Below, one piece after another: positions 52,153 to 62,077 of a stretch of 64,000 nt of DNA. Source of the stretch: Bradyrhizobium nitroreducens (lineage in GTDB: Bacteria > Pseudomonadota > Alphaproteobacteria > Rhizobiales > Xanthobacteraceae); contig NZ_LFJC01000003.1 in the NCBI RefSeq assembly GCF_002776695.1, forward strand, positions 2,148,487 to 2,212,486, read 5' to 3'. Both the position numbers and the translations under genes were made by a program. Below the pieces are notes generated by a model. That model made no database searches. It saw only the letters and a program-made list of their open reading frames with translations, and was not told where the DNA came from. The stretch's first letter is position 1, and the number at the start of each line of letters is the position of its first letter.

Positions 52153-52338
52153 GGCCGTCTCCTGGGGCCAGCCGCGGCCGCTGGAGGCGTCCGCAGGCCG
52201 GCAAGAATGAGGTAGGGATGACCCCGGCCGGAGTGCAAGGTTTCGAGGTGCGTCGCGGAGCCGCGGCACTGGTTCGCGCACCATACTTCCATTAAACTTC
52301 GTCCAGAATCCAAGCGTTCCCTCCCCGCCGGAAACTCC

Positions 52339-53640
52339 ATGCTCCAGACCCGACTTGCGATCGCGGCCGTTGCACTCGCTGCGCTGTCCTTTCCCGCCTC
52401 CGCCCAGCTCCAGCCGCCGCCCGGAAGGACCGCAGCGCCCAGAGCAACGGCCCCCTCGCCCCGCGCCGCCTCATGCCATAACGGCGCGAGCTTCGATCGT
52501 TTCCTGGCCGACGTGAAGCAACAAGCGGTCGCCGCCGGCGTGTCGCAGCGGACGATCGCGGAGGCTTCGCCCTATCTCGTCTACGACCAGGGCATCGTCA
52601 ATCGCGACCGCGGCCAGCGGGTGTTCGGCCAGCTCTTCACCGAATTCGCCGGACGCATGGCCGCGCCCTATCGCATGCAGAACGGCCAGCAGCACATCAA
52701 GCAATACGCTGCCGCATTCGCGCGCGCCGAGAAGGAATACGGCGTGCCGCCGGCGGTGATCGCCGCATTCTGGGGCCTGGAGAGCGACTTCGGCGCCAAC
52801 ATGGGCAATCTGCCGACGCTGAAATCGCTGGTGTCGCTCGCCTATGACTGCCGCCGCTCCGAGATGTTCGTGAACGAGACCATCGCCGCGCTGAAGATCA
52901 TCGACCGCGGCGACCTGCATCCCGACGAGATGATCGGCTCCTGGGCCGGCGAGCTCGGGCAGACCCAGTTCCTGCCCGTGCACTATGTCAACTATGCCGT
53001 CGACTATGACGGCGACGGACGGCGCGACCTGCTGCGCTCGGGCGCCGACGTGATCGGCTCGACCGCGAACTACATCGCCAACGGCCTGAAATGGCGGCGC
53101 GGCGAGCCTTGGCTGGAAGAGATCAAGGTGCCGCCGAACCTGCCGTGGGAGAAGACTGATCTCACGGTGCGCGAGCCGCGCTCGACCTGGGCGCAGCTCG
53201 GCGTCACCTATCCCGACGGACGACCGCTGCCGAACGACAATCTCGCGGCGTCCGTGCTGCTGCCGATGGGACGCTTTGGTCCGGCTTTCATGGCCTACGC
53301 CAATTTCGCCGCCTACACCGAGTGGAATAACTCGCTGATCTATTCGACGACGGCGGGCTATCTCGCCTCGCGCATCGCGGGCGCCGCCCCCATGCGCAAA
53401 CCGGCCCAACCGGTGCCGCAGCTGCCGTTCAACGAGCTCAAGGAATTGCAGCAGCTCCTGGTGCGTGCCGGCTTCAATGTCGGCAAGGTCGACGGCGTGC
53501 TGGGCCAGCAGAGCCGCGCCGCCGTGAAGGCGATGCAGGTCAAGTTCGGCCTGCCCGCCGATTCCTGGCCGACCGCCGAGCTGCTCGCCCGCATGCGGGG
53601 CGGCACGGCGCAGGCCCAGCCGGCGGGGACCGTGCGGTAA
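52339..53640 (+). CDS. Lytic murein transglycosylase (MltB type) with peptidoglycan-binding domain
   Basis: A 433-residue secreted enzyme. A signal peptide ends near SFPASAQ. The SLT_2 catalytic domain has [16 protein letters not shown], whose Glu is the catalytic acid, and the [20 protein letters not shown] and [17 protein letters not shown] segments. The C-terminal PG-binding domain is [18 protein letters not shown] followed by [20 protein letters not shown]. It cuts glycan strands to anhydromuropeptides. Confidence 0.94.
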   Translation: MLQTRLAIAAVALAALSFPASAQLQPPPGRTAAPRATAPSPRAASCHNGASFDRFLADVKQQAVAAGVSQRTIAEASPYLVYDQGIVNRDRGQRVFGQLFTEFAGRMAAPYRMQNGQQHIKQYAAAFARAEKEYGVPPAVIAAFWGLESDFGANMGNLPTLKSLVSLAYDCRRSEMFVNETIAALKIIDRGDLHPDEMIGSWAGELGQTQFLPVHYVNYAVDYDGDGRRDLLRSGADVIGSTANYIANGLKWRRGEPWLEEIKVPPNLPWEKTDLTVREPRSTWAQLGVTYPDGRPLPNDNLAASVLLPMGRFGPAFMAYANFAAYTEWNNSLIYSTTAGYLASRIAGAAPMRKPAQPVPQLPFNELKELQQLLVRAGFNVGKVDGVLGQQSRAAVKAMQVKFGLPADSWPTAELLARMRGGTAQAQPAGTVR

Positions 53641-53652
53641 AGCTCCATTCGC

Positions 53653-53760
53653 TGTCATGCCCCGGCTTGACCGGGGCATCCAGTACGCCGCAGCCATAGT
53701 TGGTTCGAACAATTCCCGTCGCGGAGTACTGGATCGCCCGGTCAAGGCCGGGCGATGACT
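53653..53760. repeat. Palindromic repeat, GGGGCATCCAGTACGCCGC type, copy 1
   Basis: It begins TGTCATGCCCCGGCTTGACC and ends GGTCAAGGCCGGGCGATGAC, with inner CATCCAGTACGCCGC and GCGGAGTACTGGATCG. A second copy lies at 55719-55820. It differs from the CATTCCGGGG family. The 273-base gap here holds only the repeat. Confidence 0.85.
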
Positions 53761-53913
53761 GCGACGGGTGCGGGGACGACGACAGCGGAGCTGTGGCGCG
53801 ATAGAATTTTCGCATCGCACAAGCGGCTTTGCGCGATTGTATTTTTCCATGAGGCTCCCATGTGAGTGGCTCAGGTTTTCTCCTGAGATTTCCCCTTCAC
53901 AAGCGAGCATCAC

Positions 53914-54417
53914 ATGTCCTTCTACGACGCCGTCGTTCCCGCCTATTTGCAGATGCTGAACAGCATGACCGGGCTGCTCACCAAAGCCGAGGCGCATTGC
54001 GCGGCGAAAAAGATCGACCCGAGCGTGTTGCTCGGCTCCCGCCTGTTTCCGGACATGCTGCCGCTGTCGCGGCAGATCCAGCTCGTCAGCGATTTCGCCA
54101 CCAAGGGCTGCGCGCGGCTGACCCATAGCGAGGTGCCCTCGACCCCCGACACCGAGACCAGCTTTGCGGAATTGAAGCAGCGGCTGGCGAAGACGATCGA
54201 CTACGTGAAGTCGTTCAAGCCCGAGCAGTTCGAGGGGGCCGAGAGCAAGGACGTCACCTTCCCGAGCGGGCCCGATAAGACCACGACCCTGAAGGGCCAA
54301 CAATTCCTCAGCGCGTTCTCGCTGCCGAACTTCTATTTCCACTGCGCGACTGCCCACGGCATTTTGCGCCACAACGGCGTCGAGATCGGCAAGCGCGATT
54401 TCATGGGCCTGAACTGA
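53914..54417 (+). CDS. DUF1993 domain-containing protein
   Basis: A 167-residue soluble protein. FYDAVVPAYLQMLNSMTGLL at the start, RLFPDMLPLSRQIQLVSDFA in the middle and FYFHCATAHGILRHNGVEIG near the end match DUF1993. It resembles a DinB-like helical bundle, and the family function is unknown. It is a single gene between two repeats or gaps. Confidence 0.85.
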   Translation: MSFYDAVVPAYLQMLNSMTGLLTKAEAHCAAKKIDPSVLLGSRLFPDMLPLSRQIQLVSDFATKGCARLTHSEVPSTPDTETSFAELKQRLAKTIDYVKSFKPEQFEGAESKDVTFPSGPDKTTTLKGQQFLSAFSLPNFYFHCATAHGILRHNGVEIGKRDFMGLN

Positions 54418-54596
54418 TTTGCGCAATCGCACGGCCGTACAGCAGGATGCTGCTGCGGTGGCCGGAATTGCACATGAAATATGCTACGCGGTCCCTACCG
54501 CGTAGCTCGCCTGCACTTTCCGTATGGCTCCCACCTTGCGCTGATTGCCGCGATGCACAAGTGTTCCGGACCTCTCACCGCCTGGAAGCATTCCCC

Positions 54597-55697
54597 ATGA
54601 GCCGTTCGACCAAATTGTTTGAGACCTACAAGCTCGGCCCGATCACGCTGGCCAACCGCCTCGTCATGGCGCCGCTGACGCGTAACCGCGCCGTACCCGG
54701 CACGTTCGTGCCCGGTGCGCTCGCGGCCGACTATTACGGCCAGCGCGCCTCCGCAGGTCTCCTGATCACCGAAGCAAGCCAGGTCTCGCAGCAGGGCCAG
54801 GGCTACCAGGACACCCCCGGCATCTATTCCAAGGACCAGGTCGCCGGCTGGCGCAAGGTCACCGACAAGGTTCATGCGCGCGGCGGCAAGATCTTCATCC
54901 AGCTCTGGCATGTCGGCCGCATCTCGCATGTCGACCTCCAGGCGAACGGTGCCGCCCCGGTGGCGCCGAGCGCGATCCGCGCCAAGGGCAAGACCTTCGT
55001 GAACGGCGGCTTCGCCGACGTCTCCGAGCCGCGTGCGCTCGAGCTCTCCGAAATTCCGGGGATTATCGACGACTTCAGGCGCGCCACGAAGAACGCGCTG
55101 GAAGCCGGCTTCGACGGCGTCGAGATCCACGGCGCCAACGGCTATCTGCTCGAGCAGTTCGCCAAGGACGGCACCAACAAGCGCACCGACGCCTATGGCG
55201 GCTCGATCGAGAACCGCGCGCGGCTGATGCTGGAGGTCTCCAAGGCCGTCGTCGCCGAGGCCGGCGCCGAGCACACCGGCATCCGCATCTCGCCGGTGAC
55301 GCCGGCCAACGACATCTCGGATTCCAACCCGCAGGCGCTGTACGATCACATCGTCGACGGGCTCAGCGCGCTCAAGCTGGTCTATCTCCACGTGGTCGAA
55401 GGTGCCACGGGCGGGCCGCGCGATATCGCGCCGTTCGACTATGCAGCCTTGCGTAAGCGCTTTGCCGGCGCCTACGTCGCCAACAACGGCTACGACTTCG
55501 ATCTCGCCACCAAGGTGCTGGACGCCAACGCGGCCGATCTCATCGCCTTCGGCAAGCCGTTCATCTCCAACCCCGACCTCGTCGAGCGGCTGAAGCAGGG
55601 CGCCGCGCTGAACGATTGGGACAAGAACACGTTCTACGGCGGCGGCGCCAAGGGCTACACGGATTACCCGACGCTGGCGGCCGAACCGGCGGAGTAG
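54597..55697 (+). CDS. Old yellow enzyme-type alkene reductase
   Basis: A 366-residue FMN-dependent oxidoreductase. APLTRNRAVPG and ITEASQVSQQGQGYQDTPGI lie near the N-terminus, QLWHVGRISH supplies the substrate-binding region, FDGVEIHGANGYLLEQF the central motif, and YGGSIENRARLMLEV follows. It reduces activated double bonds or nitro groups with NAD(P)H; the physiological substrate is unknown. ATG 54597 gives the usual N-terminus; the longer frame upstream is not conserved. Confidence 0.93.
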   Translation: MSRSTKLFETYKLGPITLANRLVMAPLTRNRAVPGTFVPGALAADYYGQRASAGLLITEASQVSQQGQGYQDTPGIYSKDQVAGWRKVTDKVHARGGKIFIQLWHVGRISHVDLQANGAAPVAPSAIRAKGKTFVNGGFADVSEPRALELSEIPGIIDDFRRATKNALEAGFDGVEIHGANGYLLEQFAKDGTNKRTDAYGGSIENRARLMLEVSKAVVAEAGAEHTGIRISPVTPANDISDSNPQALYDHIVDGLSALKLVYLHVVEGATGGPRDIAPFDYAALRKRFAGAYVANNGYDFDLATKVLDANAADLIAFGKPFISNPDLVERLKQGAALNDWDKNTFYGGGAKGYTDYPTLAAEPAE

Positions 55698-55718
55698 CCA
55701 GCCTCCACACGACCAACC

Positions 55719-55820
55719 GTCATGCCCCGCGAACCGAAGGGGCATCCAGTACGCCGCGGCCTCTCGATTCAATCACGGCCGTCTCTGGAATACTGGATTG
55801 CCCGCTTCCGCGGGCAATGA
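55719..55820. repeat. Palindromic repeat, GGGGCATCCAGTACGCCGC type, copy 2
   Basis: It shares AGGGGCATCCAGTACGCCGC and the mirrored AATACTGGATTGCCCGC with the copy at 53653-53760, and ends CGGGCAATGACATC. It lies between the alkene reductase gene and the convergent glp operon. Confidence 0.85.
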
Positions 55821-55865
55821 CATCGAGTGTGTGGGCCGCGCGTCCCACATCATCACAAGCACGAA

Positions 55866-55895
55866 AGAAAAGGCCGGGATCGCTCCCGGCCTTTC
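55866..55895 (-). terminator. Intrinsic terminator of the glp operon
   Basis: The stem AGGCCGGGA-TCGC-TCCCGGCCT is followed on the minus strand by TTTTCTTTCG, 24 bases past the glpV stop codon. Confidence 0.88.
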
Positions 55896-55918
55896 GCATT
55901 TGATGACGCTCGACGCGC

Positions 55919-57715
55919 TTACTTCGCTTCCGCGCGCTTCGGCGGGGTCGCCGGCCACGACTTGATCAGCGTGTCGTAGTCGACCGTCTCGCCCTTCGGC
56001 TTCTCGTTGGCAAGCTTGCGCTGGGGCGCGATGGTGCCGTCCTTCTCGGCCTTCGCAAACCAGTACTCCGGCTTCTCCTTCTTGTGGAGCTTCGGACCGC
56101 AGGCGCCCTGCACGTTGGACTTCTCGAGGCGCTCCATGACGGAGTCCTGAGCCGCCGCGAGTGCGTCCATCGCCTGTTGCGGCGTCTTCGCACCGGACGA
56201 CGCATCGCCGATGTTCTGCCACCACAGCTGCGCGAGCTTCGGATAGTCGGGCACGTTGTTGCCGGTCGGGGTCCACTGCACGCGCGCGGGCGAGCGGTAG
56301 AACTCGATCAGGCCGCCGAGCTTCGGCGCACGCTCGGTGAACGACTTGTCCCAGATGTCGGATTCACGGATGAAGGTGAGACCGACATGGCTCTTCTTCA
56401 AGCTCACCGACTTGGAGATGATGAACTGGAGATAGAGCCAGGCCGCCTTGCGGCGATCCGCCGGGGTCGACTTCAGAAGCGTCACGGAGCCGGCGTCCTG
56501 ATAGCCGAGCTTCATGCCTTCCTTCCAGTACGCACCGTGCGGCGAGGGCGCCATACGCCATTTCGGCGTACCGTCCGCGTTCATCACGGCGATGCCCGGC
56601 TTCACCATGTCGGCGGTGAAGGCGGTGTACCAGAACATCTGCTGGGCGATGTTGCCCTGGGCCGGCACGGGACCAGCTTCGGAGAACGTCATGCCCTGCG
56701 CCTGCGGCGGCGCATACTTCTTCAGCCACTCGAGATACTTGGTGATCGAGTAGACCGCGGCCGGACCGTTGGTGTCGCCGCCACGCTCGACCGAGGAGCC
56801 GACCGGGCGGCAGCCTTCCATGCGGATGCCCCACTCGTCGACCGGCAGGCCGTTCGGAATGCCCTTGTCGCCGTTGCCGGCCATCGACAGCCAGGCGTCG
56901 GTGAAGCGCCATCCGAGCGAGGGGTCCTTCTTGCCATAGTCCATATGGCCGTAGACCTTGACGCCGTTGATCTCCTTGATGTCGTTCGTGAAGAACTCGG
57001 CGATGTCCTCATAGGCGGACCAGTTCACGGGCACGCCGAGCTCGTAGCCGTACTTGGCCTTGAACTTGGCCTTGTAGTCGGGGTTGGTGAACCAGTCGTA
57101 GCGGAACCAGTAGAGATTGGCGAACTGCTGGTCGGGCAGCTGGTAGAGCTTGCCGTCGGGACCGGTGGTGAACGACTTGCCGATGAAGTCGTTGACGTCG
57201 AGCATGGGGTCGGTGACGTCCTTGCCCTCGCCGGTCATGTAGTCCGACAGCACGACCGTCTGGCCGTAGCGGAAATGCGTGCCGATCAGGTCGCTATCGT
57301 TGATCCAGCCGTCATAGACGTTCTTGCCGGACTGCATCTGGGTCTGCAGCTTCTCGACGACGTCACCTTCCTGGATGAGGTCGTGCTTGAGCTTGATGCC
57401 GGTGAGCTCGGAGAACGCCTTGGCCAGCGTCTGCGATTCATATTCGTGCGTGGTGATGGTCTCGGAGACGACGTTGATCTCCATGCCCTTGAAGGGCTCG
57501 GCGGCCTTGGCGAACCACTCCAGCTCCTTCTTCTGGTCTTCCTTCGACAGCGTCGAGGGTTGGAATTCCGCGATCCACTTCTGGATCACGGCGTCGTCGG
57601 CGGCGCGGACCGGCGCCGAGACGGCGAACGACACCGCAATGATGGCGGCGGCGCTGGACATGGTCAGAAAACTGCTCTTGGTCAATGGACCTTTCCTTCT
57701 CCTAAACTGTCGCAT
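55919..57715 (-). CDS. glpV: Glycerol ABC transporter, substrate-binding protein
   Basis: A 598-residue periplasmic binding protein. A long signal peptide (RRRKGPLTKSSFLTMSS, hydrophobic core, APVRAADD) is followed by a family-1-type extracellular solute-binding fold (INVVSETITTHEYESQTLAK, IGTHFRYGQTVVLSDYMTGE, YQLPDQQFANLYWFRYDW). It is longer than sugar-binding relatives, as known for GlpV-like proteins. It is last in the glpD-S-T-P-Q-U-V order known from Rhizobium leguminosarum glycerol uptake. The start is the ATG after GTTGTTCC on the plus strand. Confidence 0.9.
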   Translation of the reverse strand: MRQFRRRKGPLTKSSFLTMSSAAAIIAVSFAVSAPVRAADDAVIQKWIAEFQPSTLSKEDQKKELEWFAKAAEPFKGMEINVVSETITTHEYESQTLAKAFSELTGIKLKHDLIQEGDVVEKLQTQMQSGKNVYDGWINDSDLIGTHFRYGQTVVLSDYMTGEGKDVTDPMLDVNDFIGKSFTTGPDGKLYQLPDQQFANLYWFRYDWFTNPDYKAKFKAKYGYELGVPVNWSAYEDIAEFFTNDIKEINGVKVYGHMDYGKKDPSLGWRFTDAWLSMAGNGDKGIPNGLPVDEWGIRMEGCRPVGSSVERGGDTNGPAAVYSITKYLEWLKKYAPPQAQGMTFSEAGPVPAQGNIAQQMFWYTAFTADMVKPGIAVMNADGTPKWRMAPSPHGAYWKEGMKLGYQDAGSVTLLKSTPADRRKAAWLYLQFIISKSVSLKKSHVGLTFIRESDIWDKSFTERAPKLGGLIEFYRSPARVQWTPTGNNVPDYPKLAQLWWQNIGDASSGAKTPQQAMDALAAAQDSVMERLEKSNVQGACGPKLHKKEKPEYWFAKAEKDGTIAPQRKLANEKPKGETVDYDTLIKSWPATPPKRAEAK

Positions 57716-57791
57716 GTTGTTCCTCCGTTGCAGCGACAAACTTTTATACAGACCCGGATTGCCCCCGGATCTGGCCGTCCCTTCGCGAGCT

Positions 57792-58121
57792 TCAGACCGT
57801 GCGGAAAATAAGCACGGCCGTCGCCAGCGAAATTCCACTTGCAAGCCACAGGCGCGAAATCTCGACGCCCTCCTCGCCGATCGGCAGCGTTGCGATCGCA
57901 TCGGTGCCGAAGAAGCCGATCCAGAGAAGGTGGATGACCGCCGCCGTGATCAGCGAGATGAACAGGCGATCGCCGCGCGTGGTCGGGATCCGCAGCACGC
58001 CGACCCGCTCGGCCTCGGGATAGACCGCCGCCAGCCACGTCATCACGGCGAGCGTGCAGGCCAGCGCGACGAAGAAGATCGCCGTCGGCAGCGTCCAGGC
58101 CATCCATGCGATGGATTCCAT
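57792..58121 (-). CDS. glpU: Small membrane protein of the glycerol transporter (DUF2160)
   Basis: A 109-residue protein with three hydrophobic helices (LPTAIFFVALACTLAVMTWL, DRLFISLITAAVIHLLWIGF, LWLASGISLATAVLIF). WLAAVYPEAERVGVLRIPTT between them is the DUF2160 signature. Its place between the permease and binding-protein genes matches glpU, whose role is unknown. Confidence 0.87.
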   Translation of the reverse strand: MESIAWMAWTLPTAIFFVALACTLAVMTWLAAVYPEAERVGVLRIPTTRGDRLFISLITAAVIHLLWIGFFGTDAIATLPIGEEGVEISRLWLASGISLATAVLIFRTV

Positions 58122-58131
58122 TGATGCCTCC

Positions 58132-58937
58132 TTAGACGCGACCGAGCGCGAAACCGCGCGCGATGTAGTTACGGACGAACCAGATCACGAGCGCGCCCGG
58201 GATGATGGTGAGCACGCCGGCGGCCGCCAGCAGGCCCCAGTCCATGCCCGATGCCGACACCGTGCGCGTCATGATGGCGGCGATCGGCTTGGCCGACACC
58301 GAGGTCAGCGTGCGCGCCAGCAACAGCTCGACCCAGGAGAACATGAAGCAGAAGAAGGCGGCGACGCCGATTCCGCTCGCGATCAGCGGCACCAGGATCT
58401 TGATGAAGAAGCGCGGGAAGGAATAGCCGTCCAGGAATGCCGTTTCGTCGATCTCGCGCGGCACGCCGGACACGAAGCCTTCCAGGATCCACACCGCCAG
58501 CGGCACGTTGAAGATGCAGTGCGCGAGCGCGACGGCCCACGGCGTGTCGAACAGGCCGATCGCCGAATACAGATTGAAGAACGGCAGCGCGTAGACCGCG
58601 GCCGGCGCCATGCGGTTCGACAGCAGCCAGAAGAACAAATGCTTGTCGCCGAGGAAGCGGTAGCGCGAGAAGGCGTAGGCAGCCGGCAGCGCCACCGAGA
58701 TCGATATGATGGTGTTGAGGACGACGTATTCCAGCGAGTTGATGTAGCCGGAATACCAGCTCTCGTCGGTGAAGATGCGCTTGTAGTGCTGCAGCGTCGG
58801 CGTGTGCGGCCACAGCGTCATCGTCGAGACGATCTCGCTGTTGGTCTTGAAGCTCATGTTGACCAGCCAGTAGATCGGCAGCAGCAGGAAGATCAGGAAC
58901 AGCCCCATGATGAGGCGGCGGCCGGGAATCGAATGCA

Positions 58938-58938
<1 letters not shown>
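58132..58938 (-). CDS. glpQ: Glycerol ABC transporter, permease subunit 2
   Basis: A 268-residue inner-membrane permease with six helices. The EAA-type coupling loop is GVPREIDETAFLDGYSFPRF. ATG 58938 overlaps the stop of glpP (TGATG), so the subunits are coupled. It should heterodimerise with GlpP. Confidence 0.92.
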
Positions 58939-59839
<901 letters not shown>

Positions 59840-59840
<1 letters not shown>

Positions 59841-60925
59841 CAGGCGGCTCCCTCCACCAGAAGGCTGTCGGCATAGACGTGAACGTGCGACGGATCGAAC
59901 TTCAGCCCGGCGTCGCCGTCGGATGACGTGAAGCCCGCCGGCGCGCGCGCCGCGAGCTTGGCGTCACCGAGGCGCGTCCGCGCAAAGCGGATACGGCCGA
60001 GATCGTCGATGCGCTCGATCTTCGCAGTCAGCAGGCCCGGCGCAGGCGCCACGACCTCGACGAATTCGGGACGGACCCCGATCTCGATCTTGGCGCCGGC
60101 AGGCAGATTGTCGTAGGCGCGGTTGAGCACGATGACGTGGCCGCCGATACGCGCCTCGCGCCCCCTCACCTCCGCCGGAATGATGTTCATGCCGGGCGAG
60201 CCGATGAAATAGCCGACGAAGGTATGCGCCGGCTTGTCGAACAGCTCGGCCGGGGTGCCGCTCTGCACCACGCGGCCGTCATGCATGACGACGACGGTGT
60301 CGGCGAAGGTCAGCGCCTCGGTCTGGTCGTGGGTGACGTAGATCATCGTGAGGTCGAGCTCGCGATGCAGCGCCTTCAGCTTCGAGCGCAGCTGCCATTT
60401 CAGCTCGGGGTCGATCACGGTCAGCGGCTCGTCGAACAGCACGGCGGCGACGTCGGAGCGGACGAGACCGCGGCCGAGCGAGATCTTCTGCTTGGCGTCG
60501 GCCGTGAGGCGCGTGGCCTTGCGGTTCAGATGGGGTTCGAGATCGAGCAGGCGGCCGATCTCGGCGACGCGCTTGTCGATCTCCGCCTTCGGCACGCCGC
60601 GGTTCTTCAGCGGAAACGCCAGGTTCTGTCCGACCGTCATGGTGTCGTAGATCACCGGAAACTGGAACACCTGCGCGATGTTGCGCTTTTGGGTTGACAA
60701 CGGTGTGATGTCCTTGCCGTCGAACAGTATCTTCCCCCGCGACGGCGTGATGATGCCGGAGATGACGTTGAGCAGCGTGGTCTTGCCGCAACCACTCGGG
60801 CCGAGCAGCGCATAGGCGCCGCCCTGCCGCCAGGTCATGGTGACGGGCTTCAGCGCAAAGCTTTCCTGCGGCGCGTCATTGCCGCCGTAGGAATGGGCGA
60901 GATCGACGAGGTCAATGCGGGCCAT
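59840..60925 (-). CDS. glpT: Glycerol ABC transporter, ATP-binding subunit with degenerate signature
   Basis: A 361-residue ABC ATPase. Walker A is GPSGCGKT at residues 42-49, Walker B is AVLFDEPLTVID, and the switch His199 lies in YVTHD. The ABC signature reads LTADAKQ (140-146) instead of LSGGQQQ. A C-terminal MalK-like regulatory domain follows (about residues 240-361). It overlaps glpP and is 12 bases after glpS. Together with GlpS it would form a heterodimer with unequal ATP sites. Confidence 0.92.
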
Positions 60926-60937
60926 GTCGCACCTCCC

Positions 60938-62077
60938 TCAAGAGCTTCTAATAGTTGACGCGTTTTCTTCACGCGAACCGCTACGCACTTCGCTTGAAAA
61001 CGCTATGCCGGGCGCCGCGACCAAGCGGTCGGCGGCGTCGAAGACGAAAACATCATTGGGATCGAGCACGGCGTCGAGCGTCTGGCCGGGCTCGAACTCG
61101 TGCACGCCGTGCAGCACCGCCACCCAGTTCGATCCGTCGCGGGTCAGATGCACGAAACTCTCCGAACCGGTGATCTCGGTCACCGTGACAGTGGCGTGGA
61201 AGGCGTGGCGGTCGGCCTCGCCATTGGCGAGCGCGAGCTGATGCGCGCGGAAGCCGACGCGATAGGTCCCGTCGGCAAGGCCTGAATAGAGACCGGAGGC
61301 TGGCGATGCCGCGCCGCCGGCATATTGCACCGAGCCGTTTTTCTTCTCGATGCCGACGACATTGAGCGGCGGATCGGAAAACACCTGAGCGACACGCAGG
61401 GTCTGCGGTCGCCGGTAGACGTTGGCGGTCTCGCCCATCTGAAGCGCCTCGCCTTCCCACATGCACACCGTGTTGCCGCCGAGCAGCAGCGCCTCGGTCG
61501 GCTCGGTGGTGGCATAGACGAAGATCGCTCCGGAGGCCTCGAAGATGCGGGGCAGCTCGGCGCGCAGTTCCTCGCGGAGCTTGTAGTCGAGATTGGCGAG
61601 CGGCTCGTCGAGCAGCACGAGATCGGCGCCCTTGACCAGCGCCCGCGCGATCGCGGTGCGCTGCTGCTGGCCGCCGGAAAGGTGGAGCGGCGTGCGCTTC
61701 AGGAACGGCTCGAGCCGCAGCAATCTTGCGGCCTCGGCGACGCGCGCCTCGATCTCGTCGCGCGGCTTGCCCTGCACGCGGAGCGGCGAGGCGATGTTCT
61801 CGTAGACCGTGAGCGAGGGGTAGTTGATGAACTGCTGATAGACCATCGCGACCGAACGCTGGCGCACGTCGGCGCCGGTGACGTCCTTGCCGTTCACCAC
61901 CACCTTGCCACTGGTCGGCTTGTCGAGCCCGGCGAGCAACCGCATGATCGAGGTTTTGCCGGACAGCGTCGGCCCGAGCAGCACGTTGAGCGTGCCGCTC
62001 TCCAGCGTCAGCGAGACGTCGCGGATGTGCGGCACGCCATCGACGGTCCGGGTCACGTGGTCGAGCGTCACGGTCAT
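60938..62077 (-). CDS. glpS: Glycerol ABC transporter, ATP-binding subunit lacking the switch histidine
   Basis: A 379-residue ABC ATPase. Walker A is GPTLSGKT at residues 35-42, the signature is intact (LHLSGGQQQR, 131-140), and Walker B is LVLLDEPLANLD. Where other members have THD the sequence reads YATTEPTEAL, so the switch histidine is replaced by Thr191. A MalK-like C-terminal domain follows. The ATG overlaps the stop of glpD by 4 bases. Confidence 0.92.
   Translation of the reverse strand: MTVTLDHVTRTVDGVPHIRDVSLTLESGTLNVLLGPTLSGKTSIMRLLAGLDKPTSGKVVVNGKDVTGADVRQRSVAMVYQQFINYPSLTVYENIASPLRVQGKPRDEIEARVAEAARLLRLEPFLKRTPLHLSGGQQQRTAIARALVKGADLVLLDEPLANLDYKLREELRAELPRIFEASGAIFVYATTEPTEALLLGGNTVCMWEGEALQMGETANVYRRPQTLRVAQVFSDPPLNVVGIEKKNGSVQYAGGAASPASGLYSGLADGTYRVGFRAHQLALANGEADRHAFHATVTVTEITGSESFVHLTRDGSNWVAVLHGVHEFEPGQTLDAVLDPNDVFVFDAADRLVAAPGIAFSSEVRSGSREENASTIRSS

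Noticed and set aside
52471..54432. 653-codon minus-strand frame
   Set aside because: It runs antisense across the transglycosylase, a palindromic repeat and DUF1993, which a real gene would not.
56084..57811. 575-codon plus-strand frame
   Set aside because: Antisense to glpV; no recognisable domain.
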